DNA of 64,000 nt from Chitinivibrionales bacterium (GTDB lineage Bacteria > Fibrobacterota > Chitinivibrionia > Chitinivibrionales > WJKA01): NCBI GenBank assembly GCA_014728295.1, contig WJLW01000025.1, forward strand, positions 62,001 through 126,000, given 5' to 3'. Under the pieces are notes generated by a model that worked only from the letters and a program-made list of their open reading frames with translations, made no database searches and had not been told where the DNA came from. This document shows, piece after piece, positions 49,489-59,167 of this stretch (positions within the stretch are counted from its first letter, which is position 1; each line of letters begins with the position of its first letter). A program made the translations under genes and the position numbers.

Positions 49489-52461
49489 ATGCGTTTAACT
49501 ACCGTGCTTTTGGCCGCACTGCCGGCGCTTTGCGCTATTTGCACAGTGCGAGCCGATATCTCCTATCCGGCGGGCTCAGGTGTCGTAAACATTACCAAGC
49601 ATCCCTACAGTGCCGATAATTCCGGCTCCCGCGATGTGACTTCGATTATCCAGCGCGCCCTGGACGAAAATACGGATGCAAATCGAATCATTTATTTCCC
49701 GGCCGGAACCTATCTGGTATCAAACACACTCAAATGGGGCGAGGAACAGAAGCGAACCACCATCGAGGGACAGACCAAAGCCAAAACGGTCATTAGGCTT
49801 AAAGACAACGCTGACGGATATCAAGACGTCCACAACCGCAAGGCAATGATCTGGACGGGAGATGCGCCGGCACAACGCTTTCGAAATTCAATTCGCAACA
49901 TAACCCTCAATTCCGGGCGCGGCAACTCCGGAGCATGCGGTATTCAATACAATACCAGCAATCAGGGACATATGATGCAGGTCAATATTGTCTCGGGCGA
50001 TTTGCAGGGGCACTCGGGCATTGACATGGGCTTTACCGCCGAGATCGGCCCCTGCCTGATCCGCGACGTGTATATCAAGGGCTTTAACTATGGCGTGTAC
50101 ACCATCGCCCCGATGAACGGCCAGACATTCGAAAATCTGACGGTAGAGCATCAGCAGGTAGCGGGCGTATATAATTTGCATCAACCGTTGACTATCAGAG
50201 GGTTTACCAGCCGCAACTCGGTGCCTGCACTTGTCAATGATATTCCGGCCACCACGACAATCGTGGATGGTGAGCTGATCGGCTTGCCGGGAGCCGGCGA
50301 CAGAAATGCCCTGTGGAATAAGTCAAGTATGTTCGTGCGTGATGTGCGTACCAGCGGATATTATCTTTCGATCAGGGACGACGGCGAGTTGAAGAAAAAT
50401 CACGTCGATCCGTATATCGACGAATACATCTCAACGAGTATCGCATCCCGATTTCTTTCGCCCCAACGGACTTTGAATCTGACGATCGAAGACGCACCTG
50501 AAATCCCGCGTGATCCGCATAATCAGTGGGTGAGTCCCATGGCCTATGGCGCCGTGGGCGACGGCTCGACCGACGACACCAAAGCAATCCAGGCGGCATT
50601 CAATGCTGGCAAATCAACGGTGTACTTTAATGGCGGGAAAGTATTCAAATTCGGTGGAACCGTTACCGTACCTGCGAGTATCAGGCGCGTCATCGGTGTC
50701 GAGGGACGGCTTGCCGGAAGCGGTGCATTTGAGTTGGCGCAGCATAGTTCGCAACCCATTATTTTTCATCAGCTTGACGCCATATACAGTTCGGTTGAGC
50801 TGATTCATTCAACTCAGCGCACGCTGATAATTCGGGGGGTGACGGGACTGCAGTATGTCAATGGCGGCAATGCGGGCACCGTGTTTATGGAGGATTACGG
50901 GATTAACGAATTGCGCCTGAGCCGCCAGACCGTATATATGCGCCAGATCAATTGTGAAAGCAATCAAACAAAAATTGTCAATGACGGGGGTACCGTCTGG
51001 ATCCTGGGTATGAAGACCGAGCGGGAGGGAACGCTGGTCGAAACCCGAAACGGGGGTACCACGGAGATACTTGGCTGCTTTTCCTATGCGACTGGCGGAG
51101 CTAAAACGACGCCGATGTATCGCGTCGACAAGAGCTCATTTTCGCTGGCCGGGCAATCGGTTGTATCCACCAGTGTACCCTGGAAACTGCTGGTTGAGGA
51201 AACAAGAGGTTCCCTGACGCGCTCCCTCGAATCCAAAGCCGCTTCGGGGGACACGGTGCAGGTTTCATTTGGCGGCTATGCCGGATATCAGGATACCGTC
51301 AAACCGCAGGTGTTGAGGATTACATCGCTGGGGAGTGCAAACAGAATGTCGGTGCATTTCAGCAAGCCGCTGGACCCGGCTTCCCTGCAGTATCCGTCAA
51401 GCTTCGCTTTGTCAAACGGCGCTTCGGTAGATTCGGCCTGGCCGAATCATGATTTTACCGCGGCGATTTTAAGGACGACCGGGTTGTCGGAGGGAGTAAG
51501 CTATACGCTGACGATGAACGCCCTTCGCGATTTGCTCAAGATCAATACCCTCGCTCCCAGTACCAGCATGCAATTTCGGCACACTCGCATTGGCGATGAC
51601 TTTGCGGTCAACGAGCTGGATTCAGGCTGGCGTGCGCACAATACGAATGGCGCGGGATCGAACTCATATCGCTTGCGATATGGCTATCTTGAATTGTACA
51701 GCCGTCACAAAGGAATTAATGATACCGCCAGCGAATTTGCCGGAGTTATCCGCAACGACCTGCGGGGCGATTTTGACGTTCGTGTCGAGGTCCTGGACAT
51801 TCGCAACACCGATACCCGTGCAGTTGGCGGGATCATCGCGGGCAACAGGCTTGACTCATACGGCGCCGGAGGTATGGTTGCCTTTGGGGTGACTGCATCC
51901 AATGGGTATGTTTTGCAGTGGGATGCACGCGGCGCGAAGGGAATTCTGGAAAATACGGCTGCGGGCGGTACTACGAAATTCCCGTGCTGGCTTCGATTGA
52001 AGCGAACCGGAATGTCATATCAGGCCTACTACAGCGACGATGACACGGCAAGCTGGAACGCTTTCAAATCTCCCGTCACGCCGCAGGATATTATGAGCGC
52101 CGAAGGTGATCTGGCGCTGTTCAGCAGCAATTACAACACCTTTAATACCGGCTGCGCAAAACTGGATAATTTCTCGGGACACATGCCGGGAGTCACAACG
52201 GTTGCCGACCAGACTGCCGGACCTGCCGCAACGAGTGAGCCGGCCGTCAATATGTCTCGGGGGAGCATGCTGATCAGCGTGCCCTGGAAAGCCCCCTACA
52301 CCATCACGCTCTACTCGCTTTCGGGAAGGATGCTCACCGCGTTGCAGGGTTCAAAACCTCGGCTCTGGAGCATACCCCTGCATCGGTACGGCAACGGTAT
52401 ATATCTTGCGAGAATTCAAGCTGGAGCACATACCCGGGTGTACAGAATGGTTATGCGGTAG
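49489..52461 (+). CDS. Secreted beta-helix pectate-lyase-like multidomain protein
   Basis: A 990-residue secreted protein. The start at 49489 (signal peptide MRLTTVLLAALPALCAICTVRA) has AAAGG upstream. Two Pectate_lyase_3-type entries are visible: SRDVTSIIQRALDENTDANRIIYFPAGTYL (opening part, about 45-75) and MAYGAVGDGSTDDTKAIQAAF (about 354), with right-handed beta-helix sequence between and after. Then come an Ig-like domain (about 600-690), a lectin/glucanase-like beta-sandwich (about 695-900; GDDFAVNELDSGWRAH) and a short tail (YTITLYSLSGRMLTAL...GNGIYLARI) like type IX sorting domains. A role in attacking plant or algal polysaccharide is likely; catalytic residues cannot be identified with confidence. 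Confidence 0.8.
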   Translation: MRLTTVLLAALPALCAICTVRADISYPAGSGVVNITKHPYSADNSGSRDVTSIIQRALDENTDANRIIYFPAGTYLVSNTLKWGEEQKRTTIEGQTKAKTVIRLKDNADGYQDVHNRKAMIWTGDAPAQRFRNSIRNITLNSGRGNSGACGIQYNTSNQGHMMQVNIVSGDLQGHSGIDMGFTAEIGPCLIRDVYIKGFNYGVYTIAPMNGQTFENLTVEHQQVAGVYNLHQPLTIRGFTSRNSVPALVNDIPATTTIVDGELIGLPGAGDRNALWNKSSMFVRDVRTSGYYLSIRDDGELKKNHVDPYIDEYISTSIASRFLSPQRTLNLTIEDAPEIPRDPHNQWVSPMAYGAVGDGSTDDTKAIQAAFNAGKSTVYFNGGKVFKFGGTVTVPASIRRVIGVEGRLAGSGAFELAQHSSQPIIFHQLDAIYSSVELIHSTQRTLIIRGVTGLQYVNGGNAGTVFMEDYGINELRLSRQTVYMRQINCESNQTKIVNDGGTVWILGMKTEREGTLVETRNGGTTEILGCFSYATGGAKTTPMYRVDKSSFSLAGQSVVSTSVPWKLLVEETRGSLTRSLESKAASGDTVQVSFGGYAGYQDTVKPQVLRITSLGSANRMSVHFSKPLDPASLQYPSSFALSNGASVDSAWPNHDFTAAILRTTGLSEGVSYTLTMNALRDLLKINTLAPSTSMQFRHTRIGDDFAVNELDSGWRAHNTNGAGSNSYRLRYGYLELYSRHKGINDTASEFAGVIRNDLRGDFDVRVEVLDIRNTDTRAVGGIIAGNRLDSYGAGGMVAFGVTASNGYVLQWDARGAKGILENTAAGGTTKFPCWLRLKRTGMSYQAYYSDDDTASWNAFKSPVTPQDIMSAEGDLALFSSNYNTFNTGCAKLDNFSGHMPGVTTVADQTAGPAATSEPAVNMSRGSMLISVPWKAPYTITLYSLSGRMLTALQGSKPRLWSIPLHRYGNGIYLARIQAGAHTRVYRMVMR

Positions 52462-52472
52462 AGGAGCGGCTG

Positions 52473-53165
52473 TCATTCCAGCCAGGTATTCAGCAATTTT
52501 TCGGCAAGTTGGTTGATGAGGGGGACCTTCGCATGAGCCTGAGACCGTATCGTTTCCGCACTTTGAATCCAGGGGGCGGGCGCCAGCTCATTGCTGCAAT
52601 TGGCGATGAGGTTATTGACACTTTCAATGGTCGATTCCAGATGAAACTGCAGTGCGAGAACATGGTTGCCATACGCAAATGCCTGATGAGGGCACGCTTT
52701 GCTTGACGCCAGGGATCGCGCCTGGTCGGGGACGGCGAAGGTATCGCCATGCCAGTGGAATGCGTCGAACATCTCTGGCAACGCATCGAATGCGGCACAC
52801 GCTGCCGCCGCCGAGGCTTTCTTGACTGGAAACCAGCCTATCTCTTTGTGTGTGCCCGGCTCTACGCGCGCACCTAATGCATCCGCGATAAGCTGACCGC
52901 CCAGGCAAATGCCCAGGATATGTTTGCGAAGGTCAATTGCCCGCCGGATGAACTCCCGCTCTGGTTTCAGCCAGGAGTAGTTTTCGTACTCGTAAATATT
53001 CATCGGCCCGCCCATAACGACGAGCAAGTCGAATGTGTCCAGCTCGGGGAAAGCTGTTGCCTCGAAGAGTCGCGACCTGCTCACGCAATGATTGTGTTGC
53101 TGCGCCCAGGTTAAGAGGAACGCGGGATCTTCAAATGCAACGTGCTGCAGGTAATGAATACGCAT
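52473..53165 (-). CDS. Class I glutamine amidotransferase (GMP-synthase-like)
   Basis: A 230-residue standalone GATase. The nucleophile elbow GICLGGQ, the GGPMNIYEYE loop and the His-Glu pair in LQFHLEST are all intact, so it should hydrolyse glutamine or a gamma-glutamyl compound. There is no synthetase domain or partner gene nearby. Family members act on gamma-glutamyl-polyamines or other amides, so the substrate is open. It lies between the convergent beta-helix gene and the upstream C25 peptidase gene, 52 bases after the latter's end. Confidence 0.88.
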   Translation of the reverse strand: MRIHYLQHVAFEDPAFLLTWAQQHNHCVSRSRLFEATAFPELDTFDLLVVMGGPMNIYEYENYSWLKPEREFIRRAIDLRKHILGICLGGQLIADALGARVEPGTHKEIGWFPVKKASAAAACAAFDALPEMFDAFHWHGDTFAVPDQARSLASSKACPHQAFAYGNHVLALQFHLESTIESVNNLIANCSNELAPAPWIQSAETIRSQAHAKVPLINQLAEKLLNTWLE

Positions 53166-53217
53166 CGAGTTAACGCCGGTTCAGGTGAGTCGGAGAAATA
53201 GGTTGTGGGTGCCGTGT

Positions 53218-56200
53218 TCAGTATCCTTCCATTTTTGCCACTTTCATGAGCTTGCTGACTTTCTTTTCATCATTCTCAGCCGTCAATTTAAGATAGTACG
53301 TTCCGTTGGCGATGCGGTAGCCATGCTGGGTTTTTACGTCCCACGCAATTTCCTGGTAGCCGATTATGTCGTTGAGGCTCCAGGTGCGCACTTTTTTTCC
53401 GCTCATCGTGTAGATGACCACTGTGACGTTTCGGGCAACATCCGTGAGCAAAAAGGCGATCCGGGCGTTTTTTGAACGGCTGGTGGCGGTATTGTACGGA
53501 ACCGGGTTGGGATGACAGGCGACAAATTTGATTTCAAGATCTTCACCGGGCATGTAGGCAAATACGCTCGTGGTGCAGTTTCCAGCGAAGTCGCAGGCAC
53601 GGATTGCAAGCGAATCGACGCTGCGTTCCTTGGATGGATAGGTGGTAAGCCGGACATGGCTGAGGTCGCCGGATAGGGGCAGTCCGGAGATCAGCGCGTC
53701 GTTGAGCGGTTTGCCGTTTAAGCGCAAAGAAAGCGATGCTGGGTCGATTCCGGACTGATCGGTCAGGAAAACATTAAACGGCTTGTTTTTGGCCGCATAA
53801 TCCAGAAATGACAAGCTGCGTCCGGCAACCGAAATCGAAATGTCCGGCGCAGAGATGTCCTCAATAAGTGCGACCGCATAGGGCCCGCTTCCCGCCATGG
53901 GCATGGTGATCGTTGCGCTTGACGGATCGTAGATTGACGGAATATAGCGCCAGGTGCTGTACAGTGTGTCGTAGCCGACAACGCCGACTTTTGCGGAAGC
54001 GGGATCAAAGCTGCTTTTGGCAAGGTTGCCGGCGGCAGAGGTGTCTATCGCAAAGATCCAGGTCAGGCTGTCGGCGGCGCCGAGCGCGGGGCGCGCGCCC
54101 AGGTTAAACTGCCGGATGCTGTCATTGCGCAGCGGCAGCCAGGAGGACGGAGAGGCCAGGGGCTGTGAATCGGCTAAGTTCTGCTGAATAAGGAAGAGTC
54201 GGTTCCTAAGCGTATCGTTTGCGACCGCAGTAATGCCGAGACCGGCATTGAGTGAGTACAGCGTATCTGCCACGGTCGAAACATCCATATACGAAATCCG
54301 TAGTAGTGTCGTACTGATATTGTTGTCGTAGTCGAGTTCTTTGATTGCCTTGTTCCGATTGACCGACAGCGATATCGGCAGCACCCCGGAAGTGTCGGGC
54401 AGAGCCGGCGCCACCGCATGTGCCCGGCCCGGATTAAGCATGTTGAGGGGGTATGCCGTAAGTGGCATACTGTCGGGAGATGCCGCGAGCGCTCCGTAGA
54501 CCGAAATCGAGGGCGCGACCTCATTGCCGGCATTGATAATTTCGCTGTGCAGTCTGAGAGAGTCACCGTTCCAGGCCAGTTGCGGGCCTTGCCGGCTGAA
54601 TGTCCAGTCCGGCAGGCCGACGAGCTCAAAGGTATATATCTTCGAAAGCACCGACCTGTTTTCGGCACCCGAAAGCAAAGCTCTGAACTGGACAAGGAGT
54701 GCCGCTCCCTTTCTGGTGCTGTTGGGAATGATGAATGGAACGTCACTGTGCCAGACGCCGACGCTATCCTTGCTCATCGGAACCTGGTTTGCCGTTTGCA
54801 AATTCGAGGATGCATATTCCCAGGGTACTTCAACTGTGTACAACGCTTGCACCGCCACCGAAGTTCCCTGCGGCACTACGGCTTTGCATGCAAGCGTCAC
54901 GGAATCGCCCGAAGATCGGGTGTCGCCGGAGAGCCGCACATCATACAGAGAAAAATCATTAGCTGCAAACTCTTGCCAGCCCCTGACAATCTGCGAATCG
55001 TTCCAGGCAATTGCCCGTACCGAGCCGTAAGCAATGGCGCTTGAATCTTTGAGCGGCAGACGCATGCTGAATTCGGGTGTGGCCAGTGAAATCGTGCGAT
55101 CCGACAGCGTTGCGCCGTTGCCGGAAATCCGCAGCCGCAGTGACCCCGAAGAAATGGGGCTGGTTGTACCGGCAAGAAAAAGCGTGTCTGTGCTGCCGTG
55201 CACTTGTGCGGCGACGTCCACGCTCATCGAATCCGGTGGCAACTGCCAGGGAAGTGCAGGATCACCCAGAAGGTTGTATTGACGGGTTAGGTGCAAATTT
55301 TTACGGGCGTTGAGTACCAGCATCTTGGTTTCACATTGACGGATGAGCTCGCCGATGCTGCCGAATTTTTCCCGCACTGCATCCCTGAGCAGGAGCGTAT
55401 TCATGGTAATATTGCCCGGCTTTGAGGTATAGGCGGATGCTCCGTAGAACCCTATTGCGCCCCCCATGCTTTTGCGCAGCAACTCTTCTCCCAGTGATTG
55501 ATAGAATGAGCTTTCGAAAAATCCGGTCAAACAGGTGAAGCTGAAAATATACGGCAGCCTGCCGCCCCGGTCCCAGCGGTCGTTATACAATTTTGAGATG
55601 TCCTCAATTTTAAAGAAGTCATTATCCGACCATACGTTACCCCCGCCGTGACCGTTAAAATTTATGAAATACGTTCCTGCATTGACAAGGTCCGCCATGT
55701 GCGAAGAAGCTGTGTAGGAGCTGTAATAATAGGCCGAATTCGGCGCCGCATCCATACGATCGATGTGCATACGCGAGCCGATGATATTGGTCATAACCTC
55801 GTCATTGAACTCCGAGAAGTCCCACTCAAAGCCTCCGGCCAATACGCAGTTGTCACGCCAGGCACCGGTAAGCCTGCCGGTGCTGTACGCGAGTGTTTTT
55901 TGCACCATAATGCGCATGTGGTCAGGATTCTCAGCCGGAAATCGGCCCACCAGCAGGTCGGCAAAATTATCGGTGCCCAGGACCGTAGCAAAGTAGCCGT
56001 CATCCGAGCACGGACCCCATCCGGGAACCCGTGTGATATGCGTTGGAACCAGGTTGCGGTTGCGTCGCTTTTTGTCAAGATCATGTGTCGTGTCACCGCC
56101 CAGCAGGACATAGGTAAGTCGATCTCTGCCGCCGGTACCGATGGCATGCTTGATTAAAGAGCGCAAGGCCTCAGGGTCTCTGATGCCGTAGGCAAAGCGA

Positions 56201-57939
56201 TTGTAAACATCGGTAATGTCGACAAAAGCAATGTTGAGCCCCCTGCTCGTATAGTGATCTAGCAATGGCTGCATCGGTTGACGCATCGATTGGGTACTGA
56301 TGATGAGATAATCCACCCCGCTGGGAAAATCCCATTGCTCCTCGATTGTCTCAATCTCCAGTATTTTTGGCGTGCGGCGGTTGTCAATGGCGCTTGCCAG
56401 AAAACTGGTTTCGTGTAAAAGTGAATCCTGGAAGACAAGCTTGTAATAATAGGTGTCCTCAATCAGCTCCCGGGACAAGGTAAAATCTTTCAGCACGCGA
56501 CCGTTGCTGATATCCCACAAATCCAGGTTGTCTGTGGTGAATCCCCGCAGGGTAAACTGCTTGACAGCGTCAACATCGTCCGGATGATTTTTAAACAACA
56601 GCCGGTTATTCAACGCCTGAAAAGTTCGTGGGTAGATGACCTCGATCCAGTTGAGTGCGGCTCGGTCGGCAAAGGAGCGCTGCTTTTCGGAAAGCGTTCT
56701 GAAAATGAATTTATTGATTCCGTGCTCAAGCTCACTCACGGAAAATGGATCGGTAGTATGCACATGTTCCGTCTGGCCGTCCCAGATAATTGCGGTTGAA
56801 TCACCATTGGGCGAATTGGCATTTATGGTCAGATAGTAGAGATGGTCTTGTTCGCTTTTGGCTTCGCTGGTCAATCCCATCAACCCGAGGGATACGATGA
56901 CTTCACCTTTGGGTGCGGGAGAGGGGATGGAAACGTCAAATGAAGTGATTTCGTCGAAGCCCATGACTCCCCAGAACCAGTTGTCGATTGCTATCCCGGT
57001 TTCGGGGGATTGGCTTATGTCAACGGGGTTGTTGATGTCTCCCAGCCAGCGAATGTCATTGTCGATTTCGATGTGGATTGTGTCAAGAAAATGTTGCGCT
57101 TCAAGCTGAATGGTATCCTGGTGGATGCTCAGATATCTGGTGGGATCGATCCGCTGTCCCCCGGAATGCTCGGCAATGCGTACACCCGGCTTGCCGCCCC
57201 AGGTGAGCCAGTAAATGTTGCTGAATGAGAATTGGGTGTACTGTGACTGTTCGCCGCGTAAGTGCCGGCCGTAAAAAAGCAGTTTGTCGTCCGGTCGCAT
57301 GTGCGTGCGATGTGCATTGGTAAGGTAAATGGGCACTTCTCTGTCTTTGAGGTAGAGCTTGAAACTGCGCGCAGCAATTGCATCGATAATAACGCCTGCA
57401 CTCTTCAGTTGGGCCCCGGTCAACTCGTAGATGCCGTCATGATTAACTTCAAGCTGGAGGCCGGTGCGGTAGGGCGGTAACGGCGGCGCCGATGTTTGCA
57501 TTTTTTTTGCACCCACTTGACGCAATGGAATGTTCAGAATGCTGTTGCGCAGCCGGATACTGCCTTGGCGGGCAGGATTAAATACCGGAGAAGCTGTGGT
57601 TATGGTAACCTTCAGTACCGAATCGTATGCTTCCTGTCTGCTGAGCAGCGCCCAGTAAGCATACCCACTCCCCTGGTATCCCGCAGCAAGTGAATCTACC
57701 GGGTAGGTTGTACCGGTCAATGCTGAGGATACCGCCAGAAGCGGCCTGCTGCCCGGTGCACAGGTAAAGCCAATGAAATGGGGCGATTGCGGTTGGTAAG
57801 CATAAGAGATCTTTGCACGGAGCGTTGTCGTGCTTAATTCCTCCACCTGCACGGTGCCGCCGAAACAAGAGATTGCCGCACTGTGCACTGCCGCCAGGCA
57901 TGCCAAACGGAGGAGCACATTTCTGTATTTATTTCGCAT
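53218..57939 (-). CDS. Secreted C25 (gingipain/PorU-like) cysteine peptidase
   Basis: A 1573-residue secreted protein; ATG at 57939 opens a signal sequence (MRNKYRNVLLRLACLAAVHSA). The peptidase C25 domain lies about 550-880, with the catalytic His in NFNGHGGGN (about 763) and the catalytic Cys in FSFTCLTGFF (about 802). Before it is a beta-rich prodomain-like part resembling PorU, the type IX sortase; after it come Ig/adhesion-like domains and a type-A-like sorting tail (ARNVTVVIYTMSGKKVRTW...GTYYLKL). It is longer than PorU (about 1150) and has its own tail, so it may be a cargo protease rather than the sortase. A lipoprotein gene just upstream on the same strand overlaps an alternative earlier start. 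Confidence 0.85.
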   Translation of the reverse strand: MRNKYRNVLLRLACLAAVHSAAISCFGGTVQVEELSTTTLRAKISYAYQPQSPHFIGFTCAPGSRPLLAVSSALTGTTYPVDSLAAGYQGSGYAYWALLSRQEAYDSVLKVTITTASPVFNPARQGSIRLRNSILNIPLRQVGAKKMQTSAPPLPPYRTGLQLEVNHDGIYELTGAQLKSAGVIIDAIAARSFKLYLKDREVPIYLTNAHRTHMRPDDKLLFYGRHLRGEQSQYTQFSFSNIYWLTWGGKPGVRIAEHSGGQRIDPTRYLSIHQDTIQLEAQHFLDTIHIEIDNDIRWLGDINNPVDISQSPETGIAIDNWFWGVMGFDEITSFDVSIPSPAPKGEVIVSLGLMGLTSEAKSEQDHLYYLTINANSPNGDSTAIIWDGQTEHVHTTDPFSVSELEHGINKFIFRTLSEKQRSFADRAALNWIEVIYPRTFQALNNRLLFKNHPDDVDAVKQFTLRGFTTDNLDLWDISNGRVLKDFTLSRELIEDTYYYKLVFQDSLLHETSFLASAIDNRRTPKILEIETIEEQWDFPSGVDYLIISTQSMRQPMQPLLDHYTSRGLNIAFVDITDVYNRFAYGIRDPEALRSLIKHAIGTGGRDRLTYVLLGGDTTHDLDKKRRNRNLVPTHITRVPGWGPCSDDGYFATVLGTDNFADLLVGRFPAENPDHMRIMVQKTLAYSTGRLTGAWRDNCVLAGGFEWDFSEFNDEVMTNIIGSRMHIDRMDAAPNSAYYYSSYTASSHMADLVNAGTYFINFNGHGGGNVWSDNDFFKIEDISKLYNDRWDRGGRLPYIFSFTCLTGFFESSFYQSLGEELLRKSMGGAIGFYGASAYTSKPGNITMNTLLLRDAVREKFGSIGELIRQCETKMLVLNARKNLHLTRQYNLLGDPALPWQLPPDSMSVDVAAQVHGSTDTLFLAGTTSPISSGSLRLRISGNGATLSDRTISLATPEFSMRLPLKDSSAIAYGSVRAIAWNDSQIVRGWQEFAANDFSLYDVRLSGDTRSSGDSVTLACKAVVPQGTSVAVQALYTVEVPWEYASSNLQTANQVPMSKDSVGVWHSDVPFIIPNSTRKGAALLVQFRALLSGAENRSVLSKIYTFELVGLPDWTFSRQGPQLAWNGDSLRLHSEIINAGNEVAPSISVYGALAASPDSMPLTAYPLNMLNPGRAHAVAPALPDTSGVLPISLSVNRNKAIKELDYDNNISTTLLRISYMDVSTVADTLYSLNAGLGITAVANDTLRNRLFLIQQNLADSQPLASPSSWLPLRNDSIRQFNLGARPALGAADSLTWIFAIDTSAAGNLAKSSFDPASAKVGVVGYDTLYSTWRYIPSIYDPSSATITMPMAGSGPYAVALIEDISAPDISISVAGRSLSFLDYAAKNKPFNVFLTDQSGIDPASLSLRLNGKPLNDALISGLPLSGDLSHVRLTTYPSKERSVDSLAIRACDFAGNCTTSVFAYMPGEDLEIKFVACHPNPVPYNTATSRSKNARIAFLLTDVARNVTVVIYTMSGKKVRTWSLNDIIGYQEIAWDVKTQHGYRIANGTYYLKLTAENDEKKVSKLMKVAKMEGY

Positions 57940-58025
57940 GACCACATTAGAACGTTGCCAGGCGCTTCCAAGGAAAGCCACCCCTGATATGTTTCTGCAC
58001 CCGGCATTATCGGTATATCCCAAAT

Positions 58026-58796
58026 TCACCTCACAACGAATTTTCGCACTGCAATGGCTTGGCGATAATCAGCGGAATTTGCTTTGATCCGTACTCCCAT
58101 AAACCACGTTCCGGATAACAACGGCCAGAGTGAATCCGGTACTACCGCTTCAAACTCATCCGTCAATTCGCTTCCGTATTTGAGCACTGCGGGGCTTTGC
58201 CAGTAGAGCGAGTCGAGTGTCCAGAGCTGCATGCTGGACGTATATCCCGCTTTAATACCTCGCCAGCGCCAGTGGAACAGGTTGGAATCAAGAATCGTAT
58301 CGGGATAAACAATCGAAGGCTCATTAGCAAGATATACCGTGTCAGTTGCAGAAGTGTCTCCGGCGCGGTCATACTCGTCAATTGCGACGATGCGGTAACG
58401 AATTGCCTTGACGGAAAAATCCTTTTGCGGATAGCCGATTTCATCAATTCGGTCATTATATGTCTGGATGGTTGGTGGTATTGAGTGCACCGCGATGCTG
58501 AATCCCGAGTCGGTACTTGTTTGGGTGTTGCGCAAAATTTGATATTCCCGGACGGCAACCTGAGTATCGGGTGGAGCTTGCCAGGTGATCCTGATGACTT
58601 CTGCATAGTCGGAACCGGATCGTACCGCCGTTACCTGATGACTCGTAATAACGGGACCTTGCAGGCTGTGCGGCAGCGGCTCCTCGGGGGAAGGGCAACC
58701 AGAATTGACTAAAAAGAGAAAAGCCGGGCTACTGAACAGCAGGCATTTTACGAGCCGGCTGAATGCTCTTGCAAGTAGGTTTCCAGTATAAGGCAT
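58026..58796 (-). CDS. Putative lipoprotein with fibronectin-like domain
   Basis: A 256-residue protein. The N-terminus is a signal sequence ending FLVNSGC, an imperfect lipobox. Residues 45-160 (ITWQAPPDTQVAVREYQILRN and YRIVAIDEYDRAGDTS) follow the beta pattern of a fibronectin type III domain; the rest is beta-rich and unassigned. Its ATG lies inside the 3' end of ruvX (49-base overlap), a long overlap, so the true start may be a downstream non-ATG codon. It precedes the C25 peptidase gene and could be an outer-membrane partner of it (inference). Confidence 0.65.
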   Translation of the reverse strand: MPYTGNLLARAFSRLVKCLLFSSPAFLFLVNSGCPSPEEPLPHSLQGPVITSHQVTAVRSGSDYAEVIRITWQAPPDTQVAVREYQILRNTQTSTDSGFSIAVHSIPPTIQTYNDRIDEIGYPQKDFSVKAIRYRIVAIDEYDRAGDTSATDTVYLANEPSIVYPDTILDSNLFHWRWRGIKAGYTSSMQLWTLDSLYWQSPAVLKYGSELTDEFEAVVPDSLWPLLSGTWFMGVRIKANSADYRQAIAVRKFVVR

Positions 58797-59167
58797 GCCG
58801 CAATCCTGTCACGGTTTGCTTTGTCACGTCGTTGCTTTTTCGAACGATGTCGCAGGATAGAGTCTGCTCTTTGCGAAGAGAGGCTTTCGTCTACAAACTC
58901 GCACGGTAAATTGCTTGCTTGCTGCACTTGTGCCGCGAACGATCGAACTTCCTGCGACATGACGGTTTCGCAATCGTTAACGTCAAGGGGAATGCCGAAA
59001 ACAAGCTTGTCGGGATGAGAGGATGCAATAACTTTGCGCAAGGAATCGATGACATCCGCACGCTTTTGGCGATCGATAGTTGCAAGTCCCTGCACACACA
59101 ATCCCAATTCATCGGTTATTGCCAGACCGATTCGGCGACGGCCATAGTCAATCCCGAGAAGCTTCAT
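58748..59167 (-). CDS. ruvX: Holliday junction resolvase-like RuvX/YqgF
   Basis: A 139-residue RNase H-fold protein. The start LLGIDYGRRRIGLAITDE contains the catalytic Asp, and VFGIPLDVNDCETVMSQEVRSFAAQ with FVDESLSSQRAD supplies the second acidic site; the C-terminus has the final Asp region (RDRIAACLILETYL). It is a putative resolvase also linked to pre-16S rRNA 5' maturation. It overlaps the upstream SH3-membrane gene by 20 bases and the downstream lipoprotein gene by up to 49 bases, so the genes form a compressed operon. Confidence 0.93.
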   Translation of the reverse strand: MKLLGIDYGRRRIGLAITDELGLCVQGLATIDRQKRADVIDSLRKVIASSHPDKLVFGIPLDVNDCETVMSQEVRSFAAQVQQASNLPCEFVDESLSSQRADSILRHRSKKQRRDKANRDRIAACLILETYLQEHSAGS

